Below are positions 8,353 to 17,380 of a DNA stretch of 64,000 nucleotides, piece by piece. The DNA lies in assembly GCF_048565625.1 (NCBI RefSeq), contig NZ_JBLZUR010000002.1, forward strand, positions 2,728,001 to 2,792,000, given 5' to 3'. This stretch comes from JBLZUR01 sp048565625 (lineage in GTDB: Bacteria > Pseudomonadota > Alphaproteobacteria > Sphingomonadales > Sphingomonadaceae). The stretch's first letter is position 1; each line of letters begins with the position of its first letter. The translations under genes and the position numbers were made by a program. Under the pieces are notes generated by a model. It was not told where the DNA came from. It saw nothing but the letters and a program-made list of their open reading frames with translations, and searched no databases.

Positions 8353-9792
8353 TCATCCCTCGAAATTGTCCGCGATGAAGCGGTCGAGGAGGCGGACGCC
8401 GTAGCCGGTGGCGCCCTTGTCCCAGAGCGGGCCGGCCTTCGCCGCCCAGACCATGCCGGCGATGTCGAGATGCGCCCAGTCGACGCCCTCCTCCACGAAA
8501 CGCTTTAGGAACTGCGCGGCGGTGATCGATCCGCCACCGCGCGGGCCGACATTCTTCATGTCGGCGATCGGCGAGTCGATCATCTTGTCGTAGGCTTCGC
8601 CCAACGGGAAGCGCCAGAGCGGTTCGCCGACCGCCGTGCCCGCTGCCGTCAGCTTGCCCGCGAGATCGTCCGAGTTCGAGAAGATGCCGCCATATTCGTT
8701 GGCCAGCGAGATGATCATCGCGCCGGTGAGCGTGGCGAGATCGACCAGGGTCTTGGGCTGGTACTTGCGCTGCACCCAAGTCATCGCATCGCAAAGAACG
8801 AGGCGGCCCTCCGCATCGGTGTTGATAACCTCGATCGTCTGGCCCGACATCGAAGTGACCACGTCCCCGGGCCGCTGCGCCCTACCCGAGGGCATGTTCT
8901 CGACCAGGCCGCAGACGCCGACGACATGCGCCTTGGCCTTGCGGCCCGCGATTGCGAGCATCGCGCCCGCGACCGCCGCCGCACCGCCCATGTCCCACTT
9001 CATGTCCTCCATGCCGGCAGCGGGCTTGATCGAGATGCCGCCGGTGTCGAAGGTGACGCCCTTGCCGACCAGGGCCACAGGCGCGCCGCCCGCGCCATCG
9101 GTGCCGTCCCAGCGCATGACGAGCAGCCGGCCGGGCCGCGCCGAGCCGCGCGCCACGCCGAGCAGCGCGCCCATGCCGAGCGCCTCCATCGCAGGATCGT
9201 CCAGCACCTCAATCTTCACGCCGGTGCCCTCGAACGCCTGACGCGCACGGTCCACGAAGCTTTCGGGATAGATGACGTTCGCCGGCTCGGTGACGAGGCT
9301 TCGCGCGAAGAACACGCCCTTGGCGAGCGCCTCGGCCTTCCCCCAACCCTCGCCCGCATCGCCGACGATCACGACTTCCCTGACCGAGGGCTTCGACTTC
9401 TCAGGGAGCTTGGTGCGGTAGAGGTCGTGCCGCCAGGCGCGGAGCGATGCGCCATGGGCGATCGCCGCCACGGCCTCGGCGTCCGCACCGCCCGCGTCAA
9501 TGACGAGGCGGGTCTCGCCCGAGGTCAGCACCCGCGCGATGGCGGAGGCGCCGAGCTTCTCCCAATGCGCCGCGCTCGCATCGCTACCGACGCCCAGCAG
9601 GATCAGCCGGCGCGCGCCCTCACCTTCCGGCACATAGACCTCGGCGACGCCACCCGCCTCGCCCTCGAAGCGCTGTGCGGCGGCGGCGGCGCGCACCAGC
9701 GGCGTCGCCAAGTCACCCGACAGGGGTCCGCGCACCGGAATTGCGAGCGCATAGCTGCCCTCGGGTCGGGCGGCGGAAAAGCTGATCTGCAT
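8353..9792 (-). CDS. pepA: Leucyl aminopeptidase (M17)
   Basis: A dizinc cytosolic aminopeptidase of the M17 family, 479 residues. The divergent N-terminal domain is followed by the catalytic domain with VGKGVTFDTGGISIKP (metal Lys and Asp), DMGGAAAVAGAML and the signature NTDAEGRLVL near residue 330. An AAGDVLSTxSG-like segment (RPGDVVTSMSGQTIEV) precedes it. The ATG at 9792 has an AGGA upstream. It is divergent from lptD, sharing a 147-base intergenic region that presumably holds both promoters. Confidence 0.97.
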   Translation of the reverse strand: MQISFSAARPEGSYALAIPVRGPLSGDLATPLVRAAAAAQRFEGEAGGVAEVYVPEGEGARRLILLGVGSDASAAHWEKLGASAIARVLTSGETRLVIDAGGADAEAVAAIAHGASLRAWRHDLYRTKLPEKSKPSVREVVIVGDAGEGWGKAEALAKGVFFARSLVTEPANVIYPESFVDRARQAFEGTGVKIEVLDDPAMEALGMGALLGVARGSARPGRLLVMRWDGTDGAGGAPVALVGKGVTFDTGGISIKPAAGMEDMKWDMGGAAAVAGAMLAIAGRKAKAHVVGVCGLVENMPSGRAQRPGDVVTSMSGQTIEVINTDAEGRLVLCDAMTWVQRKYQPKTLVDLATLTGAMIISLANEYGGIFSNSDDLAGKLTAAGTAVGEPLWRFPLGEAYDKMIDSPIADMKNVGPRGGGSITAAQFLKRFVEEGVDWAHLDIAGMVWAAKAGPLWDKGATGYGVRLLDRFIADNFEG

Positions 9793-9939
9793 GGAAAATC
9801 CTTGGAACCGATCGAATACGTTATAGCCTATCTAGGCCTGCCGCTCCCCCGAGGCAAAGCATCTACGTCCCAAGCCGATTGCGGGTCCTGCGCGGGTGCG
9901 ATAACCGCGTCGCGTTCAGGGTCGAAGACAAGGGTTCAG

Positions 9940-12183
9940 GTGGCTAAGAGCGCGTTCATCACGGCCACCGCGCTCGCGCTCATCGCGGCGCAGGCGCATG
10001 CGCAGGATTTCCAGGCGCCCGCCGCGCAGGATCTCGGCAATCCCGCGAACAGCCCCTCCTCCGATGGCATGGGCGAGGACGATGTCGCGTTCAGCGCAGC
10101 GCAGATCGACTATGACGACAACAGCGAGATCGTGACGGCGACCGGAGACGTCCGCATGCTGCGCGAAGGCAATCGCCTGCGCGCCGACAAGGTGGTGTGG
10201 AACCGCCAATCAGGCGAGGTGCAGGCGATCGGCAATGTCGCGATCACCAATCCGGGCGGCGACATCGCCTATGCGGACACCATCGAGCTGACCGACACGC
10301 TGAAGGACGGTGTCGCGGAGAACATGCTGCTGGTGCTGGAAAACGGCGGACGACTGGCGGCGCGGCATGGCGTGCGGGTAAACGGCGTCTCGACGCTGAC
10401 CGACGCCGCCTACACGCCCTGCTCCGTCATCGATTCGGAGGGCTGTCCCAAGGACCCGCTCTGGCAGATCACCGCCACCAAGGTGATCGACGATCCGGCG
10501 AAGGGGCGCATCAGGTACCGCGACGCGCGTCTCCGCCTGCTCGGCGTGCCGGTCCTGTGGCTGCCCGCGCTCTCGCACCCGGACGGATCCGGTGGCAAGG
10601 GCGGTTCGGGCCTGCTCGTCCCCGACATCGGCTATTCGAGCAGCAACGGGCTGGAGCTGGAGCTTCCGTACTATTTCCGGTTCGCGCCCAACAAGGACCT
10701 GACGGTCACTCCGCATATCTACAGCAAGGTGGCGCCCGCGTTAGAGGCTCAATACCGCGCGCTTGACAGCCTGGGCGCTTACCAGATCGGCGGCTTCGTC
10801 ACCTATGGCGAGCGCGTCGCGGCCTCGCAGACCTCCTCCAATCAGGGCACGAAGGACATCCGCGCCTATTTGCAAGGGTCGGGGCGCTATCAGTTCTCGC
10901 CCGAATGGAGCCTGACCGCATCGGCTCGTTGGACTACGGACAAGACCTTCCCGCGCCGATACGACATCTCGAACGACGACCGGCTGCGTTCGACCTTCGA
11001 TCTCACGCGGATCGACAATGCGAGTATGCTGTCGATCTCCGGCTGGGCAGTGCAGAGCCTTCGCGCCGGGGCAGTCCAAGGGCAGCAGCCGATCGCCCTG
11101 CCGCTGATCGACTATCGCCGCCGGTTCGAGAATGTCCCGCTGGACGGTGTCGTCACGCTGACCGGCAACACGCTGGCGCTGACCCGGACGGAGGGGCAGG
11201 ATACGCGGCGGGCCTTCGCCTCGGCGCAATATGAGCTGCGCCGCCTGACCGGCATGGGGCAGGAGGTGAGCTTCACCGCCTATGGCCGCTATGACGTCTA
11301 CAACACGCATGACGTGACCGCGACCTCGATCGTCCCCTATCGCGGCGATCCGGGCTGGACCACGCGCGGCATCGGTGCCGTCGCGGCTGACATGCGCTGG
11401 CCGTTCGCGGGCGAGCTGTTCGGCGGCACGCAACGCATCACTCCGCGCGTCCAGATCGTCGCCTCGCCCTCGACCAAGAACCTCGACATTCCCAACGAGG
11501 ACGCCCGCGCGGTCGAGCTTGAGGACTCCAACCTCTTCGCGCTCAACCGCTTTTCCGGCTACGACCGCTGGGAGGACGGCAACCGCATCACCTATGGCGG
11601 CGAATACGCCTTCGATTTGCCGCGCTTCTCGCTGCGGGCGGTGATCGGCCAGAGCTACCGCCTGACGTCCAAGCCGAGCATCCTGCCGCCGGGCACCGGC
11701 CTTTCCGACCGCTTTTCCGACATCGTCGGGCGCACGGTGCTCCGTTACGGGCAGTTCCTGTCGCTGACCCACCGCTACCGGCTCGACAAAGACAACTTCC
11801 ACATCCGCCGCAACGAGGTCGATGCGACGATCGGCACCGCGGGCACTTACGTGACGCTCGGCTATCTCCGCCTCAACCGCAACATTCCCGCCATCTACGA
11901 GGATCTGCGCGATCGGGAGGAGGCGCGCGTCGGCGCCCGCGTGCAGATCGCCCGGCGCTGGTCCGTCTACGGATCGACCATCATCGATCTCACCTCCAAC
12001 CACGAGGATCCGCTGTCCACCGCCGACGGCTATGAGCCGGTCCGCCATCGCCTGGGCGTGCGGTACGAGGACGAATGCCTCGACTTCAGCGTGACCTGGC
12101 GGAAGGATTACGATCCGAACGGCGATGCCTCGCGCGGCAATGCCTTCATGGTGCGGCTGGCGTTCAAGAACCTGGGCCGCTGA
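9940..12183 (+). CDS. lptD: LPS-assembly protein LptD
   Basis: LptD is the outer-membrane barrel that inserts LPS into the outer leaflet. From the GTG at 9940 it has 747 residues. A signal peptide (AKSAFITATALALIAAQAHA) is followed by an LptA/OstA-like periplasmic domain at ~50-180 (IVTATGDVRMLREGNRLRAD), then the barrel. The end matches the family: VRYEDECLDFSVTWRKDY. The frame stays open far upstream over pepA, but that part is antisense noise. lptD-surA-pdxA-rsmA is the classical envelope/cofactor order. Confidence 0.96.
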   Translation: MAKSAFITATALALIAAQAHAQDFQAPAAQDLGNPANSPSSDGMGEDDVAFSAAQIDYDDNSEIVTATGDVRMLREGNRLRADKVVWNRQSGEVQAIGNVAITNPGGDIAYADTIELTDTLKDGVAENMLLVLENGGRLAARHGVRVNGVSTLTDAAYTPCSVIDSEGCPKDPLWQITATKVIDDPAKGRIRYRDARLRLLGVPVLWLPALSHPDGSGGKGGSGLLVPDIGYSSSNGLELELPYYFRFAPNKDLTVTPHIYSKVAPALEAQYRALDSLGAYQIGGFVTYGERVAASQTSSNQGTKDIRAYLQGSGRYQFSPEWSLTASARWTTDKTFPRRYDISNDDRLRSTFDLTRIDNASMLSISGWAVQSLRAGAVQGQQPIALPLIDYRRRFENVPLDGVVTLTGNTLALTRTEGQDTRRAFASAQYELRRLTGMGQEVSFTAYGRYDVYNTHDVTATSIVPYRGDPGWTTRGIGAVAADMRWPFAGELFGGTQRITPRVQIVASPSTKNLDIPNEDARAVELEDSNLFALNRFSGYDRWEDGNRITYGGEYAFDLPRFSLRAVIGQSYRLTSKPSILPPGTGLSDRFSDIVGRTVLRYGQFLSLTHRYRLDKDNFHIRRNEVDATIGTAGTYVTLGYLRLNRNIPAIYEDLRDREEARVGARVQIARRWSVYGSTIIDLTSNHEDPLSTADGYEPVRHRLGVRYEDECLDFSVTWRKDYDPNGDASRGNAFMVRLAFKNLGR

Positions 12184-12308
12184 TCCGCGAAAGCCGCCGT
12201 TCAGGCGCGCGCGGTTACTGGCGCGTTGCGGCACGGCTTCTCACTGTTTATGCGATCGTTCCGATTGCGGCCGTGCGTGCCGGCGTAAAGTGACGTGACA
12301 GACCGGGA

Positions 12309-13643
12309 GTGGCGGCCATTCTGAAGATCAAGCACGGGTTGCGCATCGTGGCGCTGGCCGGACTGACGGCGCTGGCGGGAGCAGCCGTCGGCCAGGCCTA
12401 TGACGACGACCTGAAGATCCCCGACAACCCCACGATCTACGGCACCGGCGATCCCTATCTCCACAAGGCGACGGCCATCGTGAACGGGGAGATCATCACC
12501 GCCACCGACATCGACCAGCGCCTCGCGCTGGTGAAGGCGTCGAACGGCGGGCAGATCCCTGCCGAGGAGATGCAGCGCCTTCGCCTCCAGATCCTGCGCA
12601 ACCTGATCGACGAGGATCTGCAGATCCAGGAGGCCAAGGCGAACGAGATCACGATCGCCAAGGAGGAGGTCGACCAGACGTTCAACCGCGTCGCCCGCAA
12701 CTTCAAGCGGGAGCCGAAGGACTTCGAGGCCTATCTGAAGACGCAAGGCTCCTCCGCCCAATCGATGCGGCGGCAGATCGAGGCCGAACTCGCCTGGAAC
12801 CGCTTGCTCAGGCGGCGCGTGCAGCCCTTCGTCAACGTCGGCGAGGACGAGGTCCGGCAGGTCATCAAGCGGTTGGAGGAGGCCAAGGGCACGCAGGAGT
12901 TCCGCATCGGCGAGATCTTCCTGTCGGCGACCCCCGCGACATCCGAGCAGGTCCTCGCCAACGCCAACCGCATCATGGACCAGCTGCGCCAGGGCGGCTC
13001 CTTCGCGGCCTATGCGCGGCAGTATTCGGAGGCGTCCACGGCGGCGGTCGGCGGCGATCTCGGCTGGGTGCGGGCGGCGCAGCTGCCGTCCGAGCTCGCG
13101 CAGATCCTGCCGCAGATGCAGCCCGGATCAATCAGCGCGCCGACTGCCGTGCCGGGCGGCTTCTCGATCATCGCCCTTGTCGATCAACGGCAGGTGCTGG
13201 GCGCCGATCCGCGCAACGCCATCCTGAACGTGAAGCAGATCACCATCAACTTCCCCGCAAACGCCACCGAAGCGTCCGCCAAGCCGAAGGTGGACGCGTT
13301 CAAGGCGTCGCTCGATACGCTGAGCGGCTGCGGCAAGGTCGAGGAACTGGCGCAGAGCATCGGCGCCGAGGTGCAGCAGAACGACAGCCTCTCCGCGCGC
13401 GAGCTGCCGCCGCAGCTTCAGCAGTTGCTGCTCAACCTCGACATCGGCCGATCGACGCCGCCCTTCGGATCGCTGAAGGACGGCGTGCGTGCGCTGGTCC
13501 TCTGCGGCCGCGACGACCCGCAGAATGCCGGCGCGCCGTCCTTCGACCAGATCTATCAGCAGATGGAGGACGAGCGGGTGAACCTGCGCGCGCGCCGCTA
13601 TCTGCGCGACCTGCGGCGCGACGCCGTGATCGACTATCGCTGA
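12309..13643 (+). CDS. surA: SurA-type periplasmic chaperone / peptidyl-prolyl isomerase
   Basis: SurA assists folding of outer-membrane proteins such as LptD, encoded next door. The 444-residue protein starts at a GTG and has a signal peptide (AGLTALAGAAVGQA). A SurA N-domain follows (KATAIVNGEIITATDIDQRL to ~residue 175), then one clear parvulin domain at ~190-300 (FRIGEIFLSA, FAAYARQYSEASTAAVGGDLGWV). A second, degenerate parvulin-like region is present before the C-terminal helix. pdxA begins 7 bases after the stop. Confidence 0.93.
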   Translation: MAAILKIKHGLRIVALAGLTALAGAAVGQAYDDDLKIPDNPTIYGTGDPYLHKATAIVNGEIITATDIDQRLALVKASNGGQIPAEEMQRLRLQILRNLIDEDLQIQEAKANEITIAKEEVDQTFNRVARNFKREPKDFEAYLKTQGSSAQSMRRQIEAELAWNRLLRRRVQPFVNVGEDEVRQVIKRLEEAKGTQEFRIGEIFLSATPATSEQVLANANRIMDQLRQGGSFAAYARQYSEASTAAVGGDLGWVRAAQLPSELAQILPQMQPGSISAPTAVPGGFSIIALVDQRQVLGADPRNAILNVKQITINFPANATEASAKPKVDAFKASLDTLSGCGKVEELAQSIGAEVQQNDSLSARELPPQLQQLLLNLDIGRSTPPFGSLKDGVRALVLCGRDDPQNAGAPSFDQIYQQMEDERVNLRARRYLRDLRRDAVIDYR

Positions 13644-13650
13644 GCGAACG

Positions 13651-14634
13651 GTGCTGGCGGTCGCACTGGGCGATCCCGCCGGGATCGGGCCGGAAACGGT
13701 TGCCAAAGCCTGGGCCGCGCGTGGGCGTGAGGCGCTGCCGCCCTTCTTCGCGGTCGGCGATCCGCGTTCGGTCCGCGCGGTTTGGGACGGGCCGGTCGAA
13801 CGGATTGGCGATCCGGGCGAGGCCGCAGCCGTGTTCGCCCGCGCCCTGCCGATCCTCCAGATCGACGATGGCGAGGAGATCACCCCCGGCCAGCCCAACC
13901 CGGCAGGCGCACGTTGCGCGCTCGATGCATTGGAGGTGGCCGTTGGCCTGGCCCGGTCGGGCGTGATCGACGGCATCGTCACCGCGCCCGTTGCCAAGGC
14001 GCAGCTCTACGCCATCGGCTTCACCCATGCGGGGCAGACCGAATTCATTGCCGAACGCTGTGGTGTGGCGCGCGAGAACGTCGCGATGATGCTGGCGGGG
14101 CCGACGCTGCGCACCGTGCCGATCACCATCCACATCCCGCTGGCGAGCGTGGCGGAGAGCCTTTCGGTCGAACTGATCGCCTCGCGCGCGCGGATCACCG
14201 CGCGGGCGTTGCAGCGCGACTTCGGGATCGAGGCCCCCCGCCTCGCGATTGCGGGCCTCAACCCCCATGCCGGGGAACAGGGATCGATGGGGCAGGAGGA
14301 GATCGAGCTGGTGCAGCCCGCGATCGACCTGCTGCGCGCGGAGGGGATCGACGTGACCGGGCCACTTCCGCCCGACACCATGTTCCACGCCCGCGCCCGC
14401 GCGAATTACGACGCCGCGATCTGCCTCTACCACGATCAGGCGCTGATCCCGATCAAAACGCTCCATTTCGACGAGGGCGTGAACCTGACCCTCGGCCTGC
14501 CGATCGTCCGCGCCGCGCCTGACCACGGCACGGCTTTCGACATCGCAGGCAAGGGCGTGGCGCTAGAGACCGCGACGGTCGCCGCGATCCGGCTTGCGGC
14601 GGAATGCGCGACGCGGCGCGCGCAGCGAGCGTGA
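13651..14634 (+). CDS. pdxA: 4-hydroxythreonine-4-phosphate dehydrogenase
   Basis: PdxA oxidises 4-phosphohydroxy-L-threonine in pyridoxal 5'-phosphate synthesis. The 327-residue protein starts at GTG with VALGDPAGIGPE. Metal-binding histidines lie in GFTHAGQTEFIAERCG, LNPHAGEQGSMGQEE and CLYHDQALIPIKT. The C-terminal APDHGTAFDIAGKG motif is also typical. Its TGA overlaps the GTG start of rsmA. Confidence 0.97.
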   Translation: MLAVALGDPAGIGPETVAKAWAARGREALPPFFAVGDPRSVRAVWDGPVERIGDPGEAAAVFARALPILQIDDGEEITPGQPNPAGARCALDALEVAVGLARSGVIDGIVTAPVAKAQLYAIGFTHAGQTEFIAERCGVARENVAMMLAGPTLRTVPITIHIPLASVAESLSVELIASRARITARALQRDFGIEAPRLAIAGLNPHAGEQGSMGQEEIELVQPAIDLLRAEGIDVTGPLPPDTMFHARARANYDAAICLYHDQALIPIKTLHFDEGVNLTLGLPIVRAAPDHGTAFDIAGKGVALETATVAAIRLAAECATRRAQRA

Positions 14635-15485
14635 GCGAAGACAAGGCGGGCCTCGCTGCGCTGCCCCCTCTGCGTGAGGTCATCAAGCGCCACGGCCTCG
14701 CGGCCAGCAAGGCGCTCGGCCAGAACTTCCTCCTCGACGAACAGCTGCTCGACCGGATCGCGCGGGTGCCGGGCGATCTGGCGGGAGCGACGGTCTACGA
14801 AGTCGGGCCGGGACCGGGCGGGCTGACCCGCGCCCTCCTCCGCGCCGGGGCGGAGGTGGTGGCGGTGGAGCGGGACGCGCGTTGCCTCCCCGCGCTCGCC
14901 GAACTCGCGGAGGCAAGCGGGCGACTCCGCGTCATCTCCGGCGACGCGATGAAGGTGGATGAGGCGGCGGAGGCGGGTGTCGGCGCGCATATCGCCGCGA
15001 ACCTGCCCTACAATGTCGGCACCGCCCTCCTCGTCCGCTGGCTGACAATCGACGCTTGGCCGCCCTGGTGGCGATCCCTGACGCTGATGTTCCAACGGGA
15101 GGTGGCCGACCGTATCGTCGCCGCGCCGGGCAGCGACGCCTATGGCCGTTTCTCCGTCCTCGCCCAGTGGCGCAGCACCGCCCGCCTCGCCATGCCGGTC
15201 CACCGCTCCGCCTTCGTGCCGCCGCCCAAGGTGATGTCGGCGGTGGTTCACATCACCCCCGCCAATCAGCCGAAGGGCGTGACGATCAGGGCGATCGAAC
15301 AGCTGACCGCCGCCGCCTTCGGCCAGCGCCGCAAGATGCTGCGCCAGAGTCTGAAGGCCGTGCCCGGTGCCGTCGCGGCGGCAGAGGCAGCAGGCATCGA
15401 CCCATCACGCCGGGCGGAGACGGTCAGCGTGGCGGAGTTCGTCACCCTCGCCCGGACGCTTTCAGCGGCACGCCAGGACTGCTAA
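14631..15485 (+). CDS. rsmA: 16S rRNA (adenine-1518/1519-N6)-dimethyltransferase
   Basis: RsmA/KsgA dimethylates two adjacent adenines near the 3' end of 16S rRNA. From the GTG overlapping the pdxA stop (GTGA) it is 284 residues and begins just before the conserved LPPLREVIKRHGL leader. An ATG at 14604 would add nine residues. Motifs: LGQNFLLD (start of the domain), VYEVGPGPGGLTRALL (AdoMet motif I) and ANLPYNVGTALL (motif IV, N-L-P-Y). FVPPPKVMSAVV follows near the C-terminal region. tRNA-Ser lies immediately downstream. Confidence 0.96.
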   Translation: MSEDKAGLAALPPLREVIKRHGLAASKALGQNFLLDEQLLDRIARVPGDLAGATVYEVGPGPGGLTRALLRAGAEVVAVERDARCLPALAELAEASGRLRVISGDAMKVDEAAEAGVGAHIAANLPYNVGTALLVRWLTIDAWPPWWRSLTLMFQREVADRIVAAPGSDAYGRFSVLAQWRSTARLAMPVHRSAFVPPPKVMSAVVHITPANQPKGVTIRAIEQLTAAAFGQRRKMLRQSLKAVPGAVAAAEAAGIDPSRRAETVSVAEFVTLARTLSAARQDC

Positions 15486-15497
15486 GCGCGCCAGACC

Positions 15498-15587
15498 GGA
15501 AGAGTGGCCGAGTGGTTTAAGGCAACGGTCTTGAAAACCGTCGTGGGTGCAAGCTCACCGTGGGTTCGAATCCCACCTCTTCCGCCA
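15498..15587 (+). tRNA. tRNA-Ser(TGA)
   Basis: A 90-base class II tRNA. The acceptor stem GGAAGAG pairs with CTCTTCC, G is the discriminator, and CCA is encoded. The anticodon stem ACGGT/ACCGT encloses the loop CTTGAAA, giving anticodon TGA at 15532-15534. The long variable arm and the T-loop GGTTCGAATCC are both present. Confidence 0.97.
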
Positions 15588-15594
15588 TCTCCCT

Positions 15595-16470
15595 TCAGCC
15601 GCTGAACGCCCAGCGAAGGGTTTTGGCGAGGCCGAGGGCGCCTGTCGTCACCAGCGGGCGGGCGGGGGCTGGGGTGCGGGCGAGGCCGTGCATCCGGCGC
15701 GCCCAATCCGGCAGGAGGTCGACGGCGGCCTGCATGGTCAGGTGCTGTACGGGTGCGACCAGCGGGCTTGCGGCCGGATGATTCAGGACCAGTTGCGCCA
15801 CCTCCCGCGTGCGGGCGTCGGCGGCGAGTTCCGGTCGCATCGCTTCGATCAACTCGCCGGCGGCGTGGTGGGTCTTCGGGACGGGCGTCGCGCCGAGGGC
15901 CTCGCCTATGATGGCAATCTCGGCGAAATAGCGGTCAAACTCGGCGGCGGTGAGCGGGCGGTTGCCGTAGCGCTGCCAAGCCTGCGAGAAGCTCCACGCT
16001 TCGGTAACGTGGACCCAGGCGAGCAGGTGCGGGTCGGTGGCGCGATAGGGCGTTCCATCGGGCAGCACGCCGGAAATGCGGTCGTGTACGGAACGGACTC
16101 GCGCGATCGCCTGCTCCGCATCGGCCCGCGGGCCGTAGGTGGTCAGGGCGATGAACCGGGAGGTGCGCCGCAGCCGGCCGAGCATGTCCGTGCGGAAGTT
16201 GGAGTGATCCCAGACGCCGGCCAGCACCAGCGGGTGGAGCATCTGGAGGAGCAACGCCGCGATGCCGCCGATCATCATGGAGGTGACGTCGCCGTGGACG
16301 CGCCAGATCACGGAGTTGGGTGGGAACAGCGCATCGTTGCTGCGCTCGACCGGACGTTGCCCACGCGCCTCATCGTTGAAGACGCGCCGGACGCTGCGGA
16401 CGAGACCTTGCCGCGCCCGATCGCGCAGGAAGGACCAAGGTCCGCCATCCCAAGCCGCCAATGCCGGCAT
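15595..16470 (-). CDS. MpaB/DUF2236 family oxygenase
   Basis: A 291-residue member of the DUF2236 family (MpaB, latex-clearing-protein relatives), which are heme-dependent oxygenases. Conserved histidines are visible in LLLQMLHPLVLAGVWDHSNF, HLLAWVHVTEAWSF and VPKTHHAAGELIEAM. The N-terminal GDVTSMMIGGIAALLLQMLH segment is hydrophobic. It converges on tRNA-Ser with seven bases between. The substrate is unknown; relatives act on polyisoprenes or mycophenolic-acid intermediates. Confidence 0.87.
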   Translation of the reverse strand: MPALAAWDGGPWSFLRDRARQGLVRSVRRVFNDEARGQRPVERSNDALFPPNSVIWRVHGDVTSMMIGGIAALLLQMLHPLVLAGVWDHSNFRTDMLGRLRRTSRFIALTTYGPRADAEQAIARVRSVHDRISGVLPDGTPYRATDPHLLAWVHVTEAWSFSQAWQRYGNRPLTAAEFDRYFAEIAIIGEALGATPVPKTHHAAGELIEAMRPELAADARTREVAQLVLNHPAASPLVAPVQHLTMQAAVDLLPDWARRMHGLARTPAPARPLVTTGALGLAKTLRWAFSG

Positions 16471-16528
16471 CTTCGCTCCACTGTCCGAAGCAGCAGAAGC
16501 GGCGAGCGGCCCGCCGGTTCCCGGCCGC

Positions 16529-17380
16529 TCAGGTGCGTTCGATCGGCCGGCTCGGGTCGGCGACCCACTCGCTCCACGATCCGGGGTAGAGGCGCGCGCC
16601 GGACAGGCCCGCCAACTCCATCGCGAGGAGATCGTGGCAGGCGGTCACGCCGGAGCCGCAGGAGAGGATGACGTCTGAAGGCTCGACGCCATCGAGCACG
16701 ACTTCATATTCTGCGCGCAGGGCCGCCGCTGGTTTGAAACGACCGTCCGCCTGCAGATTGTCCCCGAAGAAGCGATTGCGCGCTCCGGGGATGTGGCCGG
16801 CGACGGGATCGAGCGGGTTCGGCTCTCCGGCGAAGCGGCCGGGTGCGCGTGCGTCCAGCACAAGCCGCCTGCCGTCCTCGATGTTCCCAAGGATCTCCTC
16901 GGCGTTGGCGATGCTTGTGGCATTAGCGTTGCGCTCAACGAAGTCGCCCGGCCCCAGCGTGCCGGTGGGGCCGGTCTGCAACTCGTAGCCGGCCTCCGTC
17001 CAAGCCTTTCGGCCGCCATCCAGCACCGCGACCGCATCATGGCCGAGCCAGCGGAGCAGCCACCACAAGCGCGCGGCGAAGATGCCGCCGGAGCTGTCAT
17101 AAGCGACGACCTGCGGCCCTCGATCGAGGCCGATCGCGCGCAGCTTGGCGGCGAGAACGGCCGGGTCGGGCAGCGGGTGACGGCCGTTTGTGCCGGTCGG
17201 CTTGCCCGAAAGGTCCTCGTCGAGGTGGAGGTACTGAGCGCCCGGGATGTGCCCTGCCTCGAACTGGCGGCGACCGGCGGCCGGATCGGCGAGGTCGAAG
17301 GTGCAATCGACGACGCGCACCCGATGGGACGCGATCAGCCCCGACAGCGCCTCCGCGTTGATCAGCGTGTTGAAGGTCAT
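16529..17380 (-). CDS. Tandem-rhodanese sulfurtransferase (SseA type)
   Basis: A 283-residue protein with two rhodanese domains, about 8-135 and 160-280. The second carries the active-site loop CGSGVTAC with the sulfur-accepting Cys at residue 241. That loop sequence is the 3-mercaptopyruvate sulfurtransferase type rather than the thiosulfate type. The first domain is the structural, inactive copy (YDSSGGIFAARLWW, Ser in place of Cys). Its ATG overlaps the stop of the HerA-type gene upstream. Confidence 0.94.
   Translation of the reverse strand: MTFNTLINAEALSGLIASHRVRVVDCTFDLADPAAGRRQFEAGHIPGAQYLHLDEDLSGKPTGTNGRHPLPDPAVLAAKLRAIGLDRGPQVVAYDSSGGIFAARLWWLLRWLGHDAVAVLDGGRKAWTEAGYELQTGPTGTLGPGDFVERNANATSIANAEEILGNIEDGRRLVLDARAPGRFAGEPNPLDPVAGHIPGARNRFFGDNLQADGRFKPAAALRAEYEVVLDGVEPSDVILSCGSGVTACHDLLAMELAGLSGARLYPGSWSEWVADPSRPIERT

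Noticed and set aside
8926..9939. N-terminal extension of the lptD frame over pepA
   Set aside because: The frame is open by chance opposite pepA. The signal peptide beginning at 9940 fixes the real start.
15498..15587. tRNA-Ser as an integration site for a mobile element
   Set aside because: No integrase and no repeated tRNA 3' end were found; the flanking genes look ordinary.
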